A stretch of DNA of 64,000 bases, from NCBI GenBank assembly GCA_030159075.1, contig BROG01000341.1, forward strand, positions 248,001-312,000, given 5' to 3'. The notes under the pieces were generated by a model, which was not told the DNA's origin, searched no databases, and worked only from the letters and a program-made list of their open reading frames with translations. This document shows, in pieces, positions 46,701 through 64,000 of the stretch; the stretch's first letter is position 1; each line of letters starts with the position of its first letter. Made by a program: the position numbers and the translations under genes. This DNA comes from Atrina japonica (taxonomy: Eukaryota; Mollusca; Bivalvia; Pterioida; Pinnidae).

Positions 46701-48890
46701 TCGAGAAAAATAAAAATAAAATTATCACATAATGACATATGATAATAGTATGACAAATTGGGCATTTGAAATCGCAAAAATATCATCTCGCAAATAAATT
46801 TAGAACTTGTGTATCACAAAAACAAAGTCCCATGAAAATTTCTGATTTATAGAAGTCATGCGAATCAAACATGACCTAAATGATGGACCAATTAAAATGA
46901 AATTACCGGAATTCTGGAGGGACATTTTCATCACGTCGTCTGGGACGTCTATCAACATCATCCCTGGATTCTTTTGGGTCTCTGTTCTGTCTGGCACTTC
47001 GAGGAGGACGATCATTTTGTCGGGACTGTAATTGATTATTGGGTTTGTCTACAAAAGAAATTCAACAATTAAGTGTTTTGACAAAAGAAAATCAGTGCTC
47101 CTTTATAAATATTGAGGATGTATAATTGAATGGGTAAAATGCTTAACTAATACACACAATTAATACCATGCCCCCCTATCTGGCTGAGAAACCATTATTA
47201 TAATACATGCAAAATAAAATCATAAATTTAGTGCCGTTGTTCAGCAACCAATCATAAAAATAAACATGCTTATTTCTATCAATACTGGGATAATGCCATT
47301 GGAGACACAACTGGAAATTTTAACACGAACTTGTGTTTAATTAAGAAAAAATAGTTTGCACACATGCAAATCTAAATCAGTAAATGTCATGGAATCGTTT
47401 TTTAAATGCATTTCCTTTTACAAAATTTATTATTCATTATGGTCATTCCATCAACACCAAATTGGGAAGGAAAAGCCCCTGTATTTTGCATGGGGAATAG
47501 GGCTGAATTTTTTACCCCATGGAACTAAAAAGTTTGATTAAAATATTTTTACCATTATCAGTGAAAAACAAGGTACATGTATCTTACATCTTTTCATCAG
47601 ATTTTCTAATTTGTTTGATCATTTCAATTTATCAAATTAGTTTTTGTACGGAAATCTGTTAGCCTTATGATTGAAATGAATTTGGTCAGAAAAGGTTATG
47701 TGCTAATACAATGAAGAGGAACAACATTCAATAAATTCCAATTTTTTCCAAACCCTATACTTATAATAGGATAATACCCAGAATATGTCTTTTAGAAGAT
47801 TTCAGACTGACCAACAAATGCTTGTTTTTCACATGCTGTGTCGTGTTGGATGACTGTAGGAAATGAATAATTTTGAATATTTCAAGCAAAGTTGATTAAT
47901 TTCATTTATCATTCGCTCACATATCCTAGCAGTCTATGCCAATAACACCGGTCCATCAGACTGGCTAAAATCCGGTAAGTGGTATCTATGTTAAAATAAT
48001 CACACAGATGTGTTGTTTTACAAGCATTGGTCCACCCACTCTACTAATTTTGATCTACATAATATGTCCTGCAAAACTTTTTACCTGGATACTTAATATA
48101 TAAATTCATGTCTCCTACATCTATTAACTTATTTGAACAGCTGCATGAATATTGAAATTTTAATCATAAGGCTTAGGCTATACCATATCACTGCAGGGTC
48201 AACAGTTAAATCATTTTAAAAAGACGCCTTCAGACCTTTATGTTTTCGTGCTTTTTATTTAACCCATGAAAAAACGCGTTAAACATAAGTGTATTTCTTG
48301 TTAACATATCAGGCCCTGGGGCATATATCATTTGTCCTAAAAACCAACACCGATTGTGTGGTATCCAAGGCAATTTGGTGTTATACTCGGACCCCACGTG
48401 TTTCGAACAATAAGCACGAAAATAATGACTTTCTTAAAATTTACTTTTAAACTTTTAATTCACCTTTCTTTGCAAATATTCACACAGGTATATATACAAT
48501 ATTTTATAGTATTCCAATATTTCACATGTGACATAGCTTAGTCCAGATTTACGACATGCATGTGCTCGATTCTCAGACATGTGCGCATTAACCTAGACGT
48601 TGACATGGACAATCAAAGCAACGCAAAATTGCACAAGGAAATTTTATACAATATTTTTTACCTTCCCTCTTAGGAGCACTTTGCTCTGTGGGTTTATTCT
48701 TTGTTTCTGTCTGTAACACATTTTTCTTCGCCTGTTTACTCTTGCCTGGTTTACCCTTCTCTTTCTCTTTGGAGAGTTCCTGTTTCTTTTTCAGCTCCTC
48801 CTGCTGCTTCAAAATGTCATATGGATCAGCATCTTCATCTAAGAAGAGCTGAAACTTATTTGTTACTGCTATGCCGTACTGTGAGTCCAT
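28714..48890 (-). CDS. SERBP1/HABP4 family mRNA-binding protein, seven coding exons
   Basis: Exons (minus): 48,890-48,662; 47,048-46,907; 42,777-42,598; 42,011-41,937; 34,091-34,017; 30,928-30,700; 28,929-28,714. They join in frame to 381 codons plus TGA; human SERBP1 is about 408 residues. Start ATG 48,890 gives [20 protein letters not shown], like the Stm1-type N-terminus. Exon 3 is an RGG box ending [12 protein letters not shown]; exon 4 has [13 protein letters not shown]; exon 6 has [10 protein letters not shown] and FNIRKPGEG (HABP4/PAI-RBP1 domain); exon 7 has RGG repeats and the terminal DENDFPSLV. These blocks occur in the same order in vertebrate SERBP1. Family members bind ribosomes and mRNA and occupy the mRNA channel of idle ribosomes. 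Splice sites are GT/AG. Exon 4 could instead begin three bases later (AG-CAG ambiguity). It is probably the single pre-duplication homologue of SERBP1 and HABP4. Confidence 0.92.
29250..30100 (+). mobile_element. Helitron-like element, internally duplicated (SERBP1 last intron)
   Basis: The 5' end is AAGCCCATGGGCCACATTGC followed by TCACCTGAACC. The first 3' end is the hairpin CACTTGAACC-TTT-AGTTCAGGTG (29,651-29,673) then AGCTAA. A second, nearly identical body (about 29,715-30,100) ends with the same hairpin at 30,072-30,094. Hairpin, four-base gap and CTAA fit a Helitron 3' terminus. Both ends abut AAAAATGAATGAAAATGA, which also occurs inside the body (29,365), so the duplication may have used that homology. 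Confidence 0.7.
30929..34016. other. SERBP1 intron between exons 6 and 5
   Basis: AT-rich intron without a convincing gene. It contains inverted copies of a 30-bp sequence (TACAGTACAAAC-TGGTGTTTATTCTG) at about 31,403-31,434 and 33,326-33,356. Between 33,360 and 33,840 lie short open frames of repeat-like character. Several GT/AG-looking sites were not supported by family resemblance. Confidence 0.5.
35704..40786 (+). mobile_element. 5.1-kb DNA transposon with 11-bp TIRs and 6-bp target duplication (hAT-like)
   Basis: Ends are CAGGGTTTTCC and GGAAAACCCTG, perfect inverted repeats, flanked by TCAACA on both sides (35,698-35,703 and 40,787-40,792). Related Helitron-like sequence elsewhere shows the site with a single TCAACA-type stretch, supporting a true insertion. 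CAGGG tips suggest the hAT superfamily. A 6-bp duplication is less usual than 8 bp but known for some hAT groups. A splice-donor-like CTCGGTAAGTAA at 36,598 and a decayed plus-strand frame at 38,462-39,720 suggest it once carried an intron-containing gene. It sits in the SERBP1 intron between exons 5 and 4. Confidence 0.65.
38462..39720 (+). pseudogene. Decayed transposon protein, family unassigned
   Basis: Fragments in several frames: [20 protein letters not shown] near 38,490; a 103-codon stretch from 38,730 containing [18 protein letters not shown] and [20 protein letters not shown]; then [14 protein letters not shown] at 39,450, which resembles a small beta-barrel often found in long uncharacterised transposon-derived proteins, followed by [16 protein letters not shown]. 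No DDE triad or hAT dimerisation segment was recognised. It lies inside the 35,704-40,786 element on its plus strand, so it is most likely that element's former transposase or accessory gene. Confidence 0.45.
42012..42597. other. SERBP1 intron between exons 4 and 3
   Basis: A short 586-bp intron, AT-rich, with no repeat or gene recognised. Confidence 0.7.
43930..44000 (+). repeat. 36-bp perfect tandem duplication
   Basis: AATGATTTATACAAATATTT followed by a T-run and TCTTACAAG occurs twice in succession (about 43,929-43,964 and 43,965-44,000). The T-run makes this sensitive to assembly error. Confidence 0.85.
45400..46175 (-). mobile_element. Second, inverted copy of the internal part of the 11.7-13.2 kb transposon
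   Basis: Read on the minus strand it starts with the hairpin AAGGATTGTTTTTCATTTTT (46,172-46,049, arms about 45 bases each) and continues with sequence matching 12,085-13,050. Examples are TGCAAATGGCTG and GGGTGACGAATTGTTTCTGA. It lacks the long terminal repeats seen at 11,682 and 13,246. It is diverged by indels. Confidence 0.7.
46049..46172. repeat. Hairpin repeat, copy 2
   Basis: Arms AGGATTGTTTTTCATTTTTT and AAAAAATGAAAAACAATCCT are perfect inverted repeats. The inner arms CCATTGCC-like and poly-A/T stretches also pair around a loop. This copy has complete ends, unlike the one at 11,963-12,085. Confidence 0.85.
47049..48661. other. SERBP1 intron 1
   Basis: AT-rich intron without a gene. 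No Helitron-like or other known repeat was seen. First introns near promoters often hold enhancers, but no specific site can be supported here. Confidence 0.5.
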
Positions 48891-49443
48891 TGTTCCTCTT
48901 TCTCTAGAGGATGGCAATGGATATTTACGGCCTTAATACTTTTCTGTGTGACACAATATGGCGTGTTTCTTTCTCGGTGACCGAGCATGCTCGGGATTTA
49001 CTCATAGCATTCTGGGTTTCTATTCGGAACAAACATTTTCGGGATTTTTCGGGAGAAGCCAATAATAAAATTCAGTGAGATCCGAAAAAAACAGTCTCTA
49101 TGTTTCCAAATATAGCATTGGTGGCGGGAATAAATTTCTATGTAAATAAAAACTTCTTTAAAATCCAGTCTCGTGTTAAAAAGTTTCTTAAAACGGGTTT
49201 TACATTAGAAAATGCAGATAAATCTTTTTTCGTTGTTGGCAATGTATTTGTTTGTTTAGGGTCAAATATGTTTAATCGTACTTGCCAATTAGGGAATCAC
49301 ATTGACGTTTTATTTTTAGAAACAGGTAACCGATTGGTTCGTTACCTGTATAAGCATGATAACGGGTTTATGCATGACCGTAGTTAAATACCAATTGAGA
49401 CAACAAGGAGTGATCGAAGTTCTGTTGATTTCACTTCTCGATT
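48891..49443. promoter_or_regulatory. Bidirectional promoter of SERBP1 and ZNF367
   Basis: The 553 bp between the two divergent start codons are less AT-rich than the introns. There is a perfect 14-bp palindrome CCGAGCATGCTCGG (48,981-48,994), a repeated TTTTCGGGA, a CCAAT box AGCCAAT (49,057-49,063) and an E2F-like GGCGGGAA (49,133-49,140). No TATA box is placed correctly for either gene. CCAAT plus E2F sites fit a growth- or cell-cycle-controlled promoter, as expected for ZNF367 in vertebrates (family recall). Transcription starts are not known. Confidence 0.6.
49100..49387 (+). CDS. 95-aa upstream ORF in the shared promoter/5' leader
   Basis: An ATG frame starting MFPNIALVAGINFYVNKNFF ends 56 bp before the ZNF367 start codon, in a different frame. 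Composition is that of a real protein (mixed charges, CQLGNHIDVLFLE, NRLVRYLY), but there is no known domain. If the ZNF367 mRNA begins upstream of 49,100, this is an upstream ORF that would lower ZNF367 translation. It overlaps the E2F-like site, so it may equally lie in non-transcribed DNA. Confidence 0.25.
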   Translation: MFPNIALVAGINFYVNKNFFKIQSRVKKFLKTGFTLENADKSFFVVGNVFVCLGSNMFNRTCQLGNHIDVLFLETGNRLVRYLYKHDNGFMHDRS

Positions 49444-55544
<6,101 letters not shown>

Positions 55545-58500
55545 ACTTCCAAACTTTGAGGAAAACTATAGAACAAAATCCTGACATGAATCTCAAAATT
55601 TCAGTTATTCTCTTTGTTTACAAATCTGACAAGTCTACAAACAATGCCTATACATTTTATACAAGTCTGCCATGTTCTTATGATCCAAAGACATACACAT
55701 CAGTTTTTTTTACCAGCTTCAATACAGGTGGTTATGACGACAGAATTTTCTTAGGTATTCATGATGGTAATTTTGATCAAGAGTCAGAATTTCAACCGAG
55801 ACATTCGTCATCAGACACATGTTTTTAAAGTACCAAGATAATGGAGAAAAGTAATGAATAATTGTTGTTCTAAACTATAAAGCGAAAGTTCAAGTCTGAC
55901 TGATTCTAAACAATTCAAAAATACGTCCAGTTATAAGCCAGTATTTTATCTTCCATTTTCATGTCTGTCTCAATTTACAAATAATTGAAGTAGTTTTATG
56001 AACTGAGAATGCTAAATGTCGTAATAGAGTTAGATAATTGGTAAATTTGATTTTTTGACTGCCAAAAATATTCAGACAGAATTACAAATAGCTATAATGA
56101 TACAACACTATTTAGTAGTAAAATAAATTCTAAAAATTATTCTTTCAGTAAAACATGCAAACATTTCTTCTTACATTGAATTGCAAATTCCCCTCTCTCC
56201 AAGGAAAAGGAATCTCTTTAAAATTTGTTGAATTTGTTCTTGATGACCACATGGACAGTCTGACAATGCCAGATTTTAGGTATGTATCTAAATTTCTTGT
56301 ATGGCGTATGAGAGTGATTTCAACTGTTTGGAACCAAATTTATCGCCAATGGGTATCTAAGGAATTAAAGAACAGACAAATGTTATCTAGTTTCTTAGTC
56401 ATGTTACTCACTAGTATTAAAGTACCTATTGTAACCATGACAAAAATTATACAACAGCTACATGCATATCCTCAAATTATTTTGATATTTCAATGTCTTT
56501 ATTATGTCTTAAAGAGAGTGTAAACTTTCCATATCCTCAGAAATTAATCTTTCTCAGTATATATTCACTTTAATGTTCAGACACTCATATCACACATCAT
56601 TTTTTTACCTCTAAAAGGTCTTTTACAAACAAGTAATCTATGCAATATTACTGTGCCTTGTATAAAGTAAAGACACCACACAATCAAATCCGTGATATCT
56701 TCTTTACACCAACCTCTTTATTAAAGTTGATCAATATAAAAGAATGATCTGATTGTACATAGTTTGATGTTGCATTCGTATACCATTATAGTAGACAAAG
56801 TTGCATTTATCAAGTTATGTGATTTAATTTTCAGTGTGTAATTTCCGACGTACATGTACGTTATCCTTTATACAGTTGTTATTGTTACATTTACTATTAA
56901 CACTTTTTTGCAAAAAAAAAATATATAAAACTGCCGTCCATTCATTGTCAATCATGTTGAGAAAGGTATGTTTTATCCAGGAGAATGAATGTGTTCAGAT
57001 ATAAATTGCATTTCATGCATGTGATTATATAAAAGGCTAAACATTTATGAGATATTTGCCGTCCATTTGGCTGTTATGACAAGTGTTACCATATCCAGTA
57101 TGTTGATTGGCTTCAGGTGACCAATCATAAATGTTTTAGTTACTTTACCTCTTTGATTTGCCAAGATCAAAGGATGAAACAACTTAATGGAGAAAACAAG
57201 GGGTAAAAGGATTCTACAGTTTATTTTGATCAATGTAATAATTGATACAAGAAATATGTACTTTGATATTACTGTTAGCAAATCAAATTTGTGAAGACGT
57301 ATTGGGGATGGGATAGGATGAAAATGATTTAGTTTTCACATTGAAGTTTATTTGATACTGGTCACTAGAAACTAAAGGCCATGAAAATATATACAGTTGA
57401 ATCTTGGTACTATGATGATCTAACTGACTGACTCAAAGTGATTTGATTAGCGAGGTGGTCTAGTTAGCTAGGTTCCAGTGTACTTGTGAATTATCCACAA
57501 CCATCAGGTCCATCATTTAATGAGTCTTCTTGAGGATAGATCTGTCCCATCAAAGTTTAAGTCAGTTTAACTTTGATTCCAAGGGGCCAATGATAGTTTC
57601 CAGTGATTATAAGTATAGAATTAGCTTTAAGGAACATTAACTTCATGCACAAATTTCTATGAATATGTATACAACATTCCAGAATTATGGCATTCCAGCC
57701 AGTTAACTGATTTAAATTTTAAATCTAAAATTATATAATCTGCTTTTGCATCAAATTTATATATATTCTAAGATAATTGTAAATATATTTAAGGTAAGAT
57801 ACAAATAGATCATCCTACCTGAATTTTTAAACATATATATATTTGTTTTAACCTATTTTAACTTGGCATGAGCTATGATGGCTAAATGTACCATGCTGAA
57901 TGGGCAATACTGTAAATATAATTGTTGATGTGATTATGTTTATTTTATAGAATTTGTTGGAGTTTGAATTGACTGTAGATTAGAAATGTAATACACATGT
58001 TTATCCTTGAAGCATGACTTCATTTATATATGTATGTTATTAAGAAAATGCTATGGCAAAAAATAATTCTCTTCTTTACTTCACAAAAACAAAACAGTTG
58101 CATGTATTAGGTATATACATGTACAGCCATGTTATGCCCATTGTTAAAATAAGTTGGGATGTATATTAAATGAAAATCAAAGAAAACTGAGAAAGAGTCC
58201 TCATTGTAAAACTTTTACCAAAACCAAATCAGTGTAATTACAAAGATTTGTGATACATTTTTTATGTTTATTTTGACCACCTGACATGGAAGAGGAAAGT
58301 TAGCCGAGACCATGCTTTCATTAAAACGTATCTATATCAACTGCTTAAAATCACAACTAACTTTAAAAACAATTCATTTAAAATAGACAAAAATATAATT
58401 TTCGCAAGAATTGTTATCAATGAATCAAATTGCCATGGTGTTTAAGATTTTGTTTTCTTAATGATGATGATTATTGTACCAAGATCAAAATAAAGTATCC

Positions 58501-61500
58501 CTGTAAATACAGTTCGTATTACAAGTTTTTCTCCATATTTGTTTATTGGGATGTTCTTTAAAATTTTGGAGAGCAAAATTAGAATATTGTTATAGTGTAT
58601 GGAGTTTATGATGTTTGTTTTTTGTCTTTGTATTTTAATATATATGGAGATTAACTTAACAACAGGGTTAAATAGTACAGTCTTTATCATTTAAGCATTT
58701 ACTTGTACTTATTTTGTCCAAATTTAATATATAAAATGTTCACTAAAGATAGTGAATTCGAAAATTAAAAGAATCCACAGCTATGAATTGATTTCACCAT
58801 ACTTAGGCCTAGCATAGATGTTCTTCAAAGTTGTCTATGTTTAGATTCATTAATAGAAATAAGACAATTTTGTTACTGATAAACTATAATGTAAATGCTT
58901 AAATGTTAAAGATGGTAAAATTAGTATTGAGATTTCTTTGTTATATGATATAATGTTGATCCTTGATTGTTCTGTGATACTAATGAGGAAGAATAACAAA
59001 AAAAGTCTATATTTATTTTTTTTTCTGTTATTGTTGAGAAAGATTCTGCTTGCTGCATTTGACACACAGATGTGTTCAAAGTCTTACAAAGTCATTGCAC
59101 TACATTACATTTTTTCACTCAGACTTTTAATCCCCCTTGAAAATTTTATCTTTTTCAACAATATAAAGCAATACTTTAAAAGCATGTATTTGCTAAATTG
59201 TGTTCATACAATAGACCTTTTTTGAGTTGTTTCATTCCGTTCAGTTTTGTCAGAATAGTTTGTACTCAGATCATGTGACCAACAGAATGTCGGGCAAAAT
59301 AACTTCCGGTTTTGTAATATTTACATTGATGACAATCAGTGATATCTTGTTTGAGATCATCTGCAATAAAGCAAATATTCTTTCTCGTCAAGATGACAAG
59401 TGACATAATATTCTGTAGGTTGATTTTCAAATTTTGCACAGATCACTGCATGATATTACACATTCCATGTCAAACATATGATAAACTGCTTAACCAGAAG
59501 TGATGTCGCCCTACATTTCTCTTAGAAACTGCACACTATCATGACTGTGATGGAACAGAACAACTAAAGGTCTATTAACCTTCTTGCTTGTATTTCGAAT
59601 ACTGAACTATAATTTTGTCCAGTATGAGGTGTGTTGTTGGAATAGATGAATTAAATATTTGCACATTATGAAAATTTCACATCTGATCAATAATCTTAGA
59701 AAATTATTTTCTAAATATTTTGGAAAATACTACCTCAATCTTTATTCTTAGGGATTCATTCAAGAGATGAAATTAAAAAATAAAGACAGGACATTATTTG
59801 ATTTAAAAATGCAAGTAGATATTTATAAATTCATTTATGTATTTTCTTTCAGTAATTAAACCAAGCAATACCGTACCAATTACTCATTTTCATATTGTTT
59901 TTGTCGTAAATGTAATGGAAATTTTACCATAGATATTACAAAATCTAGTAAATTGTGTTTAGCAGCACACATGATCGTACTGGTTATAAATCCTCTTGAC
60001 CGTTTCATCTTATATTTTGTAGCAATTTTAACTCAAAAGCAAATGTACAAATTAGCTCCTTATAAGCCTTTCTTTTCAATTGCAAATTTATATTGTAATA
60101 TAAAAGATGGTGATTGGAATTAACATCTAACAGATATTTCATGATATACTCCTTGATTTTATATCAAATTCATAGATTAAGTATATGTAACTTTAATTAA
60201 ACACACATTTGCAGTAACACACTTTTCATTGTCAAAATGCTCTCTAATTTTTCAAATCATTAAATGTATAAACATGATTAACTTTAAAGCTCTTCATTAT
60301 TATAACTACAATAAATGCATGTGTTTCATCCACCATCTTTAAAATATGAGGAAGTATTTCAAAATACACAATGTACTATGATACAATTAATGTTAGAAAG
60401 GAACTGTCAAGTTAATATCATAATGAAACCAATATTTGGTAGTTTTACATTCTACCAGTTTAATCACATTTTAATAAAAATTAACCATATCTAAGAAAAA
60501 ATTCCCAGTACACAAAAAATATCACATACCCGGTACTTACATTCGTATACGTTATGTACAAAATTATGTCACATCACTTCATCATTTTGTATTTCATCTC
60601 AATATCCTAAGCCTTGCTCAATGTCTATTTTATATTCATTTGATAAACACCTATATTTTTGAAATCTGGAAATAGCAGCATATATCATTTGATCACATCT
60701 GTGTCTAGCCTATCTCAGTTTTTAGATATCTTATTTACTTTTAAACCAAAATGCTTTAAATGCCGAATATGCAGAATATGTGTCAGTTGATAAAACTTTA
60801 AAATGATGTATTTCAATTTTTTTTGTTGATTAGAGATCTGTATTCTTCCTTTGATTGTTTATATCAATTATTTCCAAGGTCACTATCTGTCTTTATGTTA
60901 AAATATGTGTTTTAAAAATCCATGCCAGCCAAGCCATTAAAGATCTTCTATGCAGCAAACTCCACATATATTTCCTTGTAAATCATGTTTATTTCTCCTT
61001 AGAACACAAAGGTAGTGACCTATGGCTGGATCTGATCAAAGTATGGATTTGACCAAAGAGTGATAATTTGCATATGAACACTTAAACACTGTGATCTGAG
61101 TTTTGTGTAAAATAATAACACTATTGAAGGGTATGATAGATTGAATGCAACAAAAAATACATATCTTGATATCTAATAATTTTTATGACAATGCAGTATA
61201 CTAAAATTAGTCCCAATTCATATATAATCCACCAATGCATATGAAATATTTGTCAACTAATTTACAATAGTATCCACATTAACTATAATTATTTCTTTTG
61301 TATGCATATACAAATTAGTCCCATAACTTATGTTTTATATATCTTTATAGTCCCAAATAGAAATGTTAAAAGAAGCAACTGCTTTTAAGTTAGTTTAAGT
61401 CTACCACAGTAAAGTGGCACATCTGAGAGGTTCTGAAAGAAACCAAAACGATACTCTCTATTTTCCAGAAGAGTGTAAAGGTAAGATATTTTACCTTGCA

Positions 61501-61698
61501 ACAATTCCACACATTACTGAAGTCCTAATATTTTTGTGCCAACAAGTAACCTGTCGACTTTTTTATGATATTAACTCATTGTGTTTGTTAACATGAGCCA
61601 GTTGATCTTTGTAGACCTATAAATCAAGTAATATTCAGATTCCTTAATTAAATTGAGTAATCATGATGATGAACAATAAATTAGTATTACAATTATAT
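55545..61698 (+). other. Downstream of ZNF367; possible long 3' UTR, no second gene
   Basis: AT-rich and nearly free of the Helitron-like repeats seen elsewhere. AATAAA occurs at about 56,122 and 58,489. A 122-codon ATG frame at 56,155-56,523 is preceded by a good acceptor-like TTCTTTCAG and contains a donor-like TTTAGGTATGT at 56,277; its product has no known domain. No evidence joins it to ZNF367. Confidence 0.4.
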
Positions 61699-61772
61699 CA
61701 CACACACACACACACTACACACACACATACACACACACTAACATACACACACACACATATATATATATATAA
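61699..61772 (+). repeat. (CA)n/(TA)n microsatellite
   Basis: Interrupted CA repeats followed by TA repeats. A shorter (TA)n lies at 62,177-62,194. Confidence 0.95.
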
Positions 61773-62939
61773 TCTTGCTGTTATTTCCATTGAGAAGTAG
61801 ATAATTCTACTGTTAATGATTACTACTATAGTTACCAGGAATCACCAGACACATTTGAAATTTCCCCCACCACACTTAAAATTTCAATGCTCATCTTAGA
61901 TTAAGTTAACAATGGATTGTTCAATAATTGCTGAAATTGTCTGTTATTAATAAATTGTAAATTGTATTTTCATGTCTGTATATATGAACCTTGAGGACTT
62001 TTGGGGTCTTCTAAGGTGATCCCTGGTAACATGGTATATTCAGATTCTATTGTTAAATGTCTATACAGTAAAGCAATTATAGAATTCCAAGCTCAGTAAC
62101 TGTATGCTTGTTGATTTACCAAACATAATGAGTTTTCTATGCAAAAATATTATACAAATGCAAATATGATTTAATGGGATATATATATATATATTCAGTT
62201 ATTAAAGTAAAGTCTTTAAAAATGATATTCATAGTATTGTTAATAAAAAAAGATGAATGAGAAAATACAGGTTCCGTCCTTTAATGTATAAGTATATTTT
62301 TTCATCACCCTTTTCCCCTTATAGTTCCTCCCTTTCATATCTCTCTTTTTCTTTTTTTTTTACAACATATTCAACTTCCTCATGAAGTCCATTGTCACAT
62401 CCCTTTTTTTTCAAATTCAACTCGCTCCCATTTCTTGTATTATCTCCTTTCATTTTATCATCCCTTTCTTCCATTTTCAAACATTTTTGAATTGCCTTTA
62501 CATATATTGTATACAAGTGTTATTCTTCTGTATTTTATGAATCTGTATAAAAGTGTTACACTGTGTTTGTGTATTTTATCCAACATGTAAATGAGTTTCA
62601 TATAGTCTCCTCTCTAGTTGTTGGTTTCCATTTTAAAATTGTGGTTTTCATGTGTATTTCATTTAGTGCTAACCATGCAGGAGTCGTTTTCATGAATCAT
62701 AACAAATTTCTTGACATTTGATACGTTTTTATTTTGTGAATTTTATACAGAAAACTATTTTGACAATAAACAAACTGAACTTTATTTTCTTTTTTGTTGT
62801 TTTTTTATAAGGATATGCCACTATACAAAGGGTTCCCCCTAATTGAGTGAAGGCATGTCTTACATTTAAAGGTTTTCAAATTTATGATTACTTAAACATA
62901 TTTGTTCACTGTCAGATGTATATCAGGGTTAGAAAGAGA
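61773..62939. other. No gene; candidate polyadenylation signal at 62,765
   Basis: AT-rich, with a pyrimidine-rich plus strand at 62,290-62,460. GACAATAAACAAACTG (AATAAA at 62,765-62,770) is followed by a T/GT-rich stretch as at cleavage sites. If used by ZNF367, the 3' UTR would be about 7 kb. This is speculative. Confidence 0.3.
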
Positions 62940-63140
62940 AATAAACATGGGCCCCATAGACAACATCGCTAACCTGAGCTGTGTTGGTATGTCACAAATA
63001 TATGGTTTTAGAATGGATGAAAAGATGTCAAAAATTAATTTTCTGATTTATGCGAAAAATACAAACTTGATTCATACATTGATGTAGATCATGGATCTGT
63101 GATTCAATGTTCAAGTGAGCTATACAGGTAAAGACCATCA
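62940..63140 (+). mobile_element. Short Helitron-like fragment
   Basis: The 5'-end-like ACATGGGCCCCATAGACAAC followed by ATCGCTAACCTGAGCTG resembles the GGCC...GCTCACCTGA start of the family. GTTCAAGTGAGCTA near 63,110-63,122 resembles its CAGGTGAGCTAA end. The interior shares AAAAGATGTCAAAAATTA with the 29-kb copy. Internally deleted. Confidence 0.55.
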
Positions 63141-64000
63141 GAAAAGGAAATATTTCTCATCACATCTGTATAATAAGTAAACTGTTTAACAATGTTGGTT
63201 GTACTCCTAGTAGCACAAACCACTTGTACAGATGAATTGATTTCACATTTGATGATGATTTACCAGTTAATACTGCAATACAAAATAACATCTGTTGAAG
63301 ATAATCTTTTCTTAATAATATATATCTTCTCAAAATTCATAATTTCCAAGATACATGTACACAATAATACAAAGTCAATAAGCTCACACACAATGAAAAA
63401 CCTATGGAGCAAACTATTTCATGTAGATACAGTGGCAACTCATCTCAAAATACACAGGAAATATCTGGAATTCAAGAGAACCAAAATTTTTATGAACATT
63501 TTTTCCATCCATAGTAATTGAGAATTGGTCTTTCAACATTGACATAATCAGAGTTTTGCCTCATCCAATGTCACCATAACAACAATCCACTGTGTTTTCA
63601 ACATACTGACTATAGTGTACTCCTACTGTCTTATTTCTCTACAGATAACTGGTATACATTTACTTAAGATTTCCTACAACCTAACTTATTCACACTGAAA
63701 TATCAACATCAAAGAATGTATTAGTGTAAAGACTCAAACCATCAGCTGCTTAATTTATGACTGAATTACAAAGAGCCTTACTGATAGAAATCGCTGTGCT
63801 TTTGTTTTTTTGCTTTTTATATTTCTGTCAAATCATGTAATACATAGTTCTTGCTCTTTAAAACACAAGATGAATCCCTTGGTGATAAAATGTCCCACCC
63901 TTGGACATCCCAATGTGAATTTCCTTCTGTAGCAATCAAAGTTCTAAATCATCTGGATGATACAGCTCACTCAATAATCTGTAGACATAGGAAGGAGCAT
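63141..64000. other. No feature recognised
   Basis: AT-rich. One 109-codon frame (63,192-63,521) begins at ATG but lacks any family resemblance and is rich in Ile/Lys/Asn as expected of chance frames in this composition. Confidence 0.4.

Overview
The window looks like nuclear DNA of a bivalve mollusc. It is AT-rich and intron-rich, with many repeats. Supporting signs are 160-bp core arrays with Helitron-like ends (resembling the bivalve 'pearl' elements), a tRNA-derived SINE with a central domain of the mollusc type, a Penelope-like 3' tail, and a decayed Maverick/Polinton. Species cannot be named from this sequence. No rRNA, functional tRNA, CRISPR or bacterial feature was seen.

Layout. 1-1,772: ~61-bp minisatellite and a (TA)n tract. 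3,526-7,680: two nearly identical tandem copies of a ~2.1-kb segment carrying an LTR, a primer-binding site, a broken gag, and a CRE/ETS-rich promoter-like block. 7,990-8,312: ~39-bp minisatellite. 8,405-11,405: a foldback-like region with ~360-bp inverted arms around two minus-strand short-transcript units whose 3' ends look like histone mRNA 3' ends although no histone is encoded. 11,682-13,246: a non-autonomous transposon with ~163-bp terminal inverted repeats. 13,510-20,400: a decayed Maverick carrying a protein-primed DNA polymerase remnant, a capsid-type gene remnant, an AT-hook ORF, a BIR-domain pseudogene and a zinc-knuckle ORF; a Penelope-like retroelement is inserted in it. 20,630-21,282: array of hairpins. 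21,285-25,103: Helitron-like element with about 18 core repeats. 25,219-25,445: SINE.

Two host genes fill the right half. SERBP1/HABP4 (minus strand, 7 coding exons, 48,890 down to 28,714, 381 aa) and ZNF367 (plus strand, 4 coding exons, 49,444-55,544, 386 aa) lie head to head, with 553 bp between start codons. That interval holds a CCAAT box and an E2F-like site, so a shared promoter is likely. From memory, human HABP4 and ZNF367 are also divergent neighbours at 9q22, so the pair may be an old bilaterian linkage. SERBP1 introns carry nested transposons, including a 5.1-kb element with 11-bp TIRs and a 6-bp target duplication inside a Helitron-like element. The stretch after ZNF367 (55.5-64 kb) is mostly unannotated AT-rich DNA, possibly including a long 3' UTR.

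Splice sites were chosen by eye from GT/AG signals, reading-frame continuity and resemblance to the vertebrate families. Transcript ends are not known.
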